Source of the DNA: an uncultured Collinsella sp.
GTDB lineage: Bacteria > Actinomycetota > Coriobacteriia > Coriobacteriales > Coriobacteriaceae
DNA: 8,515 bases
Direction: 5' to 3'
NCBI GenBank assembly: GCA_900549215.1
Contig: URNJ01000068.1
Span: forward strand, 1-8,515
Shown: piece after piece, positions 5,594 through 8,515 of the stretch
Position numbering within the stretch: position 1 is the stretch's first letter
Layout of the letters: the number at the start of each line of letters is the position of its first letter
Made by a program: the position numbers and the translations under genes
The notes under the pieces: generated by a model
What the model was told of the DNA's origin: nothing
Seen by the model: only the letters and a program-made list of their open reading frames with translations
The model's database searches: none

Positions 5594-5631
5594 AAAATAC
5601 GCTCGAGGCACCAAACGATGCCTCGAGCGTA
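5594..5631 (-). terminator. Terminator-like hairpin between rel and the MBL hydrolase gene
   Basis: A perfect 13-bp inverted repeat (TACGCTCGAGGCA, 5631-5619, with 5610-5598) encloses an 8-nt loop and is followed by TTTTA on the minus strand. The T run leads directly into AGAAGGAGG, the ribosome binding site of the MBL gene, so there is no room for a promoter between them. It may be a leaky terminator for the recJ-rel transcript or a structure that shields or stabilises the downstream mRNA. Confidence 0.75.
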
Positions 5632-5664
5632 ACCAATATCTATGATGCTGAGAGGCTCTCGCAC

Positions 5665-8025
5665 CTACACACGGCGCTTGAGTTGCGCTCCGCCCTCGCC
5701 GGGCATAAGACGGCGAGCGTCGTAGACCGAATCGACACTGCTGATGGAAGCCAGCAGCGGGTCCAGGCCGCTCGCATCCGAAATCTCGACCATAAAGCGC
5801 AGGGTCGCAATACCCTCGCGGTTGGTCGAGGTGGCGGCGGAAAGGATATTGCCGCCTGCATCGCCAATGGCAATGGTGACGTCCTTGAGCAGGCCCATGC
5901 GGTCCAGGCACTCGACCACGATCTCGACCTGGAAGAGAGTGTCGGCAGCACCATCCCACTCTACGTCAATCATGCGCTCGGGGTGCTCCATGAGGCCCTT
6001 GACGTTGGGGCAGTTGGCGCGATGCACCGAGACACCTCGGCCACGCGTGATGAAGCCGACGATATCGTCGCCCGTCACGGGGTTGCAACAATGAGCCAGA
6101 CGGACCAGCAGGCCGCTGTTGCTCTCGCCCTTGACGATAATGCCGTTACTGGCGCTCTTGCCACGCTTTTGCGGCTTGCGGTTGGAGCCGCGGGCCGGCT
6201 GTTTCACGACCTCGGCGATAGCCTCGGCCTTGGTGAGCTGTTCCTCGGGCTTGGGGTCCAAGATTTGCTCGACCTTATTACCCACAGCGCGCGGGGCAAC
6301 CTTGCCGGCGCCGACGGCGGCAAACAGGTCCTCGAGCTGCTTGAAGTTAAACTGCTCCGCCACGGCGTTGAGCGCACGCGTGGAGCGCGGCGTAGAAATG
6401 CCATAGCCACGCTTACGCAGGTCCTTGGCCAGGATATCGCGGCCGGCGGCAGCGTCGTCGTCCTTGGTCGCAGCGGCAAAATAGCGGCGGATCTTTGACT
6501 TGGCGGAAGGTGTCTTAACGATCTTGAGCCAATCACGCGACGGCTTGGAACTCTTGTTAGTCAGGATCTCGACACGGTCACCCGTCTTAATCTCGTGCGT
6601 GAGCGGAGCCACCGCACCGTTGATTTTGGCGCCGACGCAATGGTTTCCCACCTCGGTGTGAACGGCATAGGCAAAGTCGAGCGGCGTGGAGCCGGCACGA
6701 AGAGCCATGACCTCGCCTTTGGGCGTGAAGACAAAGATCTCCTGATCGAAGAGGTCGACCTTCAGCGAATGCAGGTATTCCTTGGCGTCGGTGATCTCAT
6801 CAGACGCAGCCCAATCGAGCGAATGTTTGAGCCAGTTAATCTGGTCGTCCAGACGCTGGGCATCATTGGTCTTAGACGCAGACGATCCGCCCGACTTCTT
6901 ATAGAGCCAGTGGGCGGCAATACCGTACTCGGCCTGCTCATGCATCTCATAGGTTCGAATCTGAATCTCGAGCGGACGAGCCGTGGGGCCGATGACCGTC
7001 GTGTGGAGCGACTGGTAGTTATTGACCTTGGGCATGGCGATATAGTCTTTAAAGCGACCAGGCATGGGATGCCACAGCGTATGCACCGCACCGAGCGTGG
7101 AGTAGCAATCGCGCACCGAATGGGTAATAACACGCAGCGCCACCAGGTCGTAGATCTCGGAGAACTCCTTGCCCTTGCGCTTCATCTTTTGGTAGATGGA
7201 CCAATAGTGCTTGGAACGGCCGTTGATCTGGAAGTCCTCCAGACCAATGCGGTTGAGTTCGTCAGTGAGCGTCTTGATGGTCTCGGCAAGGTAGCGCTCG
7301 CGGACCTCGCGCGACTCAGCCACCATGCGCGCGATGCGCTGGTAGGCATCGGGCTCCAGGTAGAAGAAGGACAGGTCCTCGAGCTCCCACTTAATAGAGC
7401 TCATGCCCAGGCGGTCGGCCAAGGGCGCGTACACGTCCATGGTCTCGCGAGCCTTAAACAGGCGACGATCCTCGCGCAGGGCCGCCAGCGTACGCATGTT
7501 GTGCAGACGGTCGGCAAGTTTAACGATGATGACACGAATGTCCTTGGACATGGCGAGGAACATCTTGCGCAGCGTGAGGGCCTGTTTCTCGTCCATGCTG
7601 TCGACTTCGATGTTGGTGAGCTTGGTCACGCCATCGACGAGCTCAGCAACGGTTTCGCCAAACAGGCCGGAAACATCGGCGAGCGAGGTCTCGGTGTCCT
7701 CGACGGTATCGTGCAGCAGCGCGGCACACACCACGTCGCAGTCCATCTTGAGGTCTGCCAGAATGATAGCCACCTCGACAGGATGGTTAATGTACATCTC
7801 ACCCGAGCGCCGCTTTTGGTTGCAATGCTTCTCGGCAGCAAAGCAGTAGGCCTGCTCCACCTTGGAGAAGTCATCCTCATTCATATATTTGAGACACAGA
7901 CGCTCCAGCTTGTCGTAGCTGTCCGCCATAATCTCGGGCGGCAGCTCATCGGCATGCTTATAGTGCTCCATCTCCGAAAACGGCTGGAGGGTGGAATCAT
8001 GGGCGGTACGGGCTGCGGCATCCAT
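5665..8025 (-). CDS. rel: Bifunctional (p)ppGpp synthetase/hydrolase (RelA/SpoT family)
   Basis: This makes and degrades the alarmone (p)ppGpp, linking amino-acid starvation sensed on the ribosome to growth control. The 786-residue product has full domain order: HD hydrolase (about 55-200; His81, HDTVED at 105-110, Asp172 in KLADRLHN), synthetase (about 265-375; IYDLVALRVI with Asp293, RFKDYIAMPK at 324-333, YQSLHT, Glu353 in LEIQIRT), TGS (about 428-490), a helical region, a Cys-rich zinc-finger-like segment (HCCNPVTGDD at 645-654, with His668 and Cys672), and ACT (about 695-775). Both active sites look intact, and RFKD rather than the acidic EFDD-type motif of E. coli RelA points to a bifunctional enzyme. 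A low-complexity basic linker lies at 608-625. The ATG follows AGGGGA by 5 nt. It is likely co-transcribed with the upstream recJ. Confidence 0.97.
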   Translation of the reverse strand: MDAAARTAHDSTLQPFSEMEHYKHADELPPEIMADSYDKLERLCLKYMNEDDFSKVEQAYCFAAEKHCNQKRRSGEMYINHPVEVAIILADLKMDCDVVCAALLHDTVEDTETSLADVSGLFGETVAELVDGVTKLTNIEVDSMDEKQALTLRKMFLAMSKDIRVIIVKLADRLHNMRTLAALREDRRLFKARETMDVYAPLADRLGMSSIKWELEDLSFFYLEPDAYQRIARMVAESREVRERYLAETIKTLTDELNRIGLEDFQINGRSKHYWSIYQKMKRKGKEFSEIYDLVALRVITHSVRDCYSTLGAVHTLWHPMPGRFKDYIAMPKVNNYQSLHTTVIGPTARPLEIQIRTYEMHEQAEYGIAAHWLYKKSGGSSASKTNDAQRLDDQINWLKHSLDWAASDEITDAKEYLHSLKVDLFDQEIFVFTPKGEVMALRAGSTPLDFAYAVHTEVGNHCVGAKINGAVAPLTHEIKTGDRVEILTNKSSKPSRDWLKIVKTPSAKSKIRRYFAAATKDDDAAAGRDILAKDLRKRGYGISTPRSTRALNAVAEQFNFKQLEDLFAAVGAGKVAPRAVGNKVEQILDPKPEEQLTKAEAIAEVVKQPARGSNRKPQKRGKSASNGIIVKGESNSGLLVRLAHCCNPVTGDDIVGFITRGRGVSVHRANCPNVKGLMEHPERMIDVEWDGAADTLFQVEIVVECLDRMGLLKDVTIAIGDAGGNILSAATSTNREGIATLRFMVEISDASGLDPLLASISSVDSVYDARRLMPGEGGAQLKRRV

Positions 8026-8040
8026 CGAGGTCCCCTTCCC

Positions 8041-8515
8041 CTAGGCCCGCGGTACGATCGGGCGGTTAACTTTGGCTAGCATATCAGAAGCGCACGAATC
8101 GAGCGCCCAACTCCGAAAAGCCGAGAACTCCATGCGCGAGCGCAAGCCCTCCAAATAGCGAATCGACCTGCTCAATTGCACGCGACCGGGGTTTTCGGCC
8201 ATCGCAATGCGGCGGGTGTCGTCAAATCCCGAAACGCGGCAGAAACCAAGCTCTTCGAAGATTCCCAGGCCGCTTTCCACCGAACGCTCGTCGACCGGCG
8301 TGCGAGCATCGATGGCAAGGCACATCTGCGCGATGTCGATATCGCTCGCGCTAAAGGAATCGTCCCCGGTTTTGCCGCGGTTGGAGCGCCACATGGTCTG
8401 CAGCGCGCGATAGAGCGTGACGAGCTCGTCGCGCTCGGGCGCATAGCAGTCGAGTAGGCGCTCGTTAATACGGGCGTCGCGCGACGAATAGAGTAGATGG
8501 ATCACGGCGGGCTGG
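8041..8515 (-). CDS. recJ: RecJ-type single-strand exonuclease, C-terminal fragment (5' end beyond window)
   Basis: Only the last 157 or so codons are present; the frame stays open to the window edge, so the start lies outside. The catalytic DHH domains are not visible. The segment begins AVIHLLYSSRDARIN, continues with APERDELVTLYRALQTMWR, and ends SIRYLEGLRSRMEFSAFRSWAL and VNRPIVP, which I recognise as the style of the C-terminal region of RecJ in Gram-positive bacteria. RecJ degrades single-stranded DNA 5' to 3' in recombination and repair. Placement just upstream of rel (15 nt gap, rel ribosome binding site abutting the recJ stop) agrees with the recJ-(apt)-rel order in Firmicutes. If this is wrong, it is an unassigned winged-helix-like C-terminal domain. 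Confidence 0.72.
   Translation of the reverse strand, partial: QPAVIHLLYSSRDARINERLLDCYAPERDELVTLYRALQTMWRSNRGKTGDDSFSASDIDIAQMCLAIDARTPVDERSVESGLGIFEELGFCRVSGFDDTRRIAMAENPGRVQLSRSIRYLEGLRSRMEFSAFRSWALDSCASDMLAKVNRPIVPRA

Noticed and set aside
6595..8079. A 494-codon open frame on the plus strand, and another at 5683-6498
   Set aside because: Both lie exactly antisense to rel, show no recognisable domain, and have compositions expected from the complement of a high-G+C gene. They are shadow frames.

Overview
The window is about 60% G+C by eye and carries a compact set of housekeeping genes, all on the minus strand. Protein style (actinobacterial-like Rel, class II aldolase, RecJ C-terminal domain) and gene content suggest a gut Coriobacteriia actinobacterium, plausibly Collinsella or a relative. 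That placement is inference from protein and base-composition style; no 16S or other phylogenetic marker analysis was possible.

In the direction of transcription (right to left): (1) the C-terminal end of a RecJ-type exonuclease gene (8515-8041) runs into a full-length bifunctional (p)ppGpp synthetase/hydrolase gene, rel (8025-5665), with a 15-nt gap. A terminator-like hairpin then directly abuts the ribosome binding site of a metallo-beta-lactamase-fold hydrolase gene (5576-4893). (2) A class II fructose-bisphosphate aldolase gene, fba (4698-3832), is followed by a large imperfect hairpin and a 76-nt direct repeat (3600-3831). (3) A transglutaminase-like protein gene with its own promoter (3480-2047) is followed after 39 nt by tRNA-Leu(CAA) (2007-1921) and a terminator. 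(4) A 115-bp block dense in palindromes follows (1874-1760), then a second, partial copy of the tRNA 3' end with its terminator (1759-1691). (5) The conserved translation operon infC-rpmI-rplT (about 1649-289) has its own leader and ends in a strong terminator (267-231). (6) The remaining 230 bases hold no recognisable gene.

The conserved genes are ordinary. The notable signals are non-coding. infC appears to start at AUA behind a perfect Shine-Dalgarno sequence, rather than at the upstream in-frame ATG. Its leader contains a terminator-like hairpin just before the ribosome binding site, a plausible attenuator. The 3' half of tRNA-Leu plus its terminator is duplicated 184 bp downstream, with identity starting exactly at the T loop, resembling an attachment-site footprint around a palindromic mini-element. 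The fba 3' region carries a REP-like inverted and direct repeat. No CRISPR array, transposase, integrase, phage gene or defence system is present, and I found no clear new multi-gene system.
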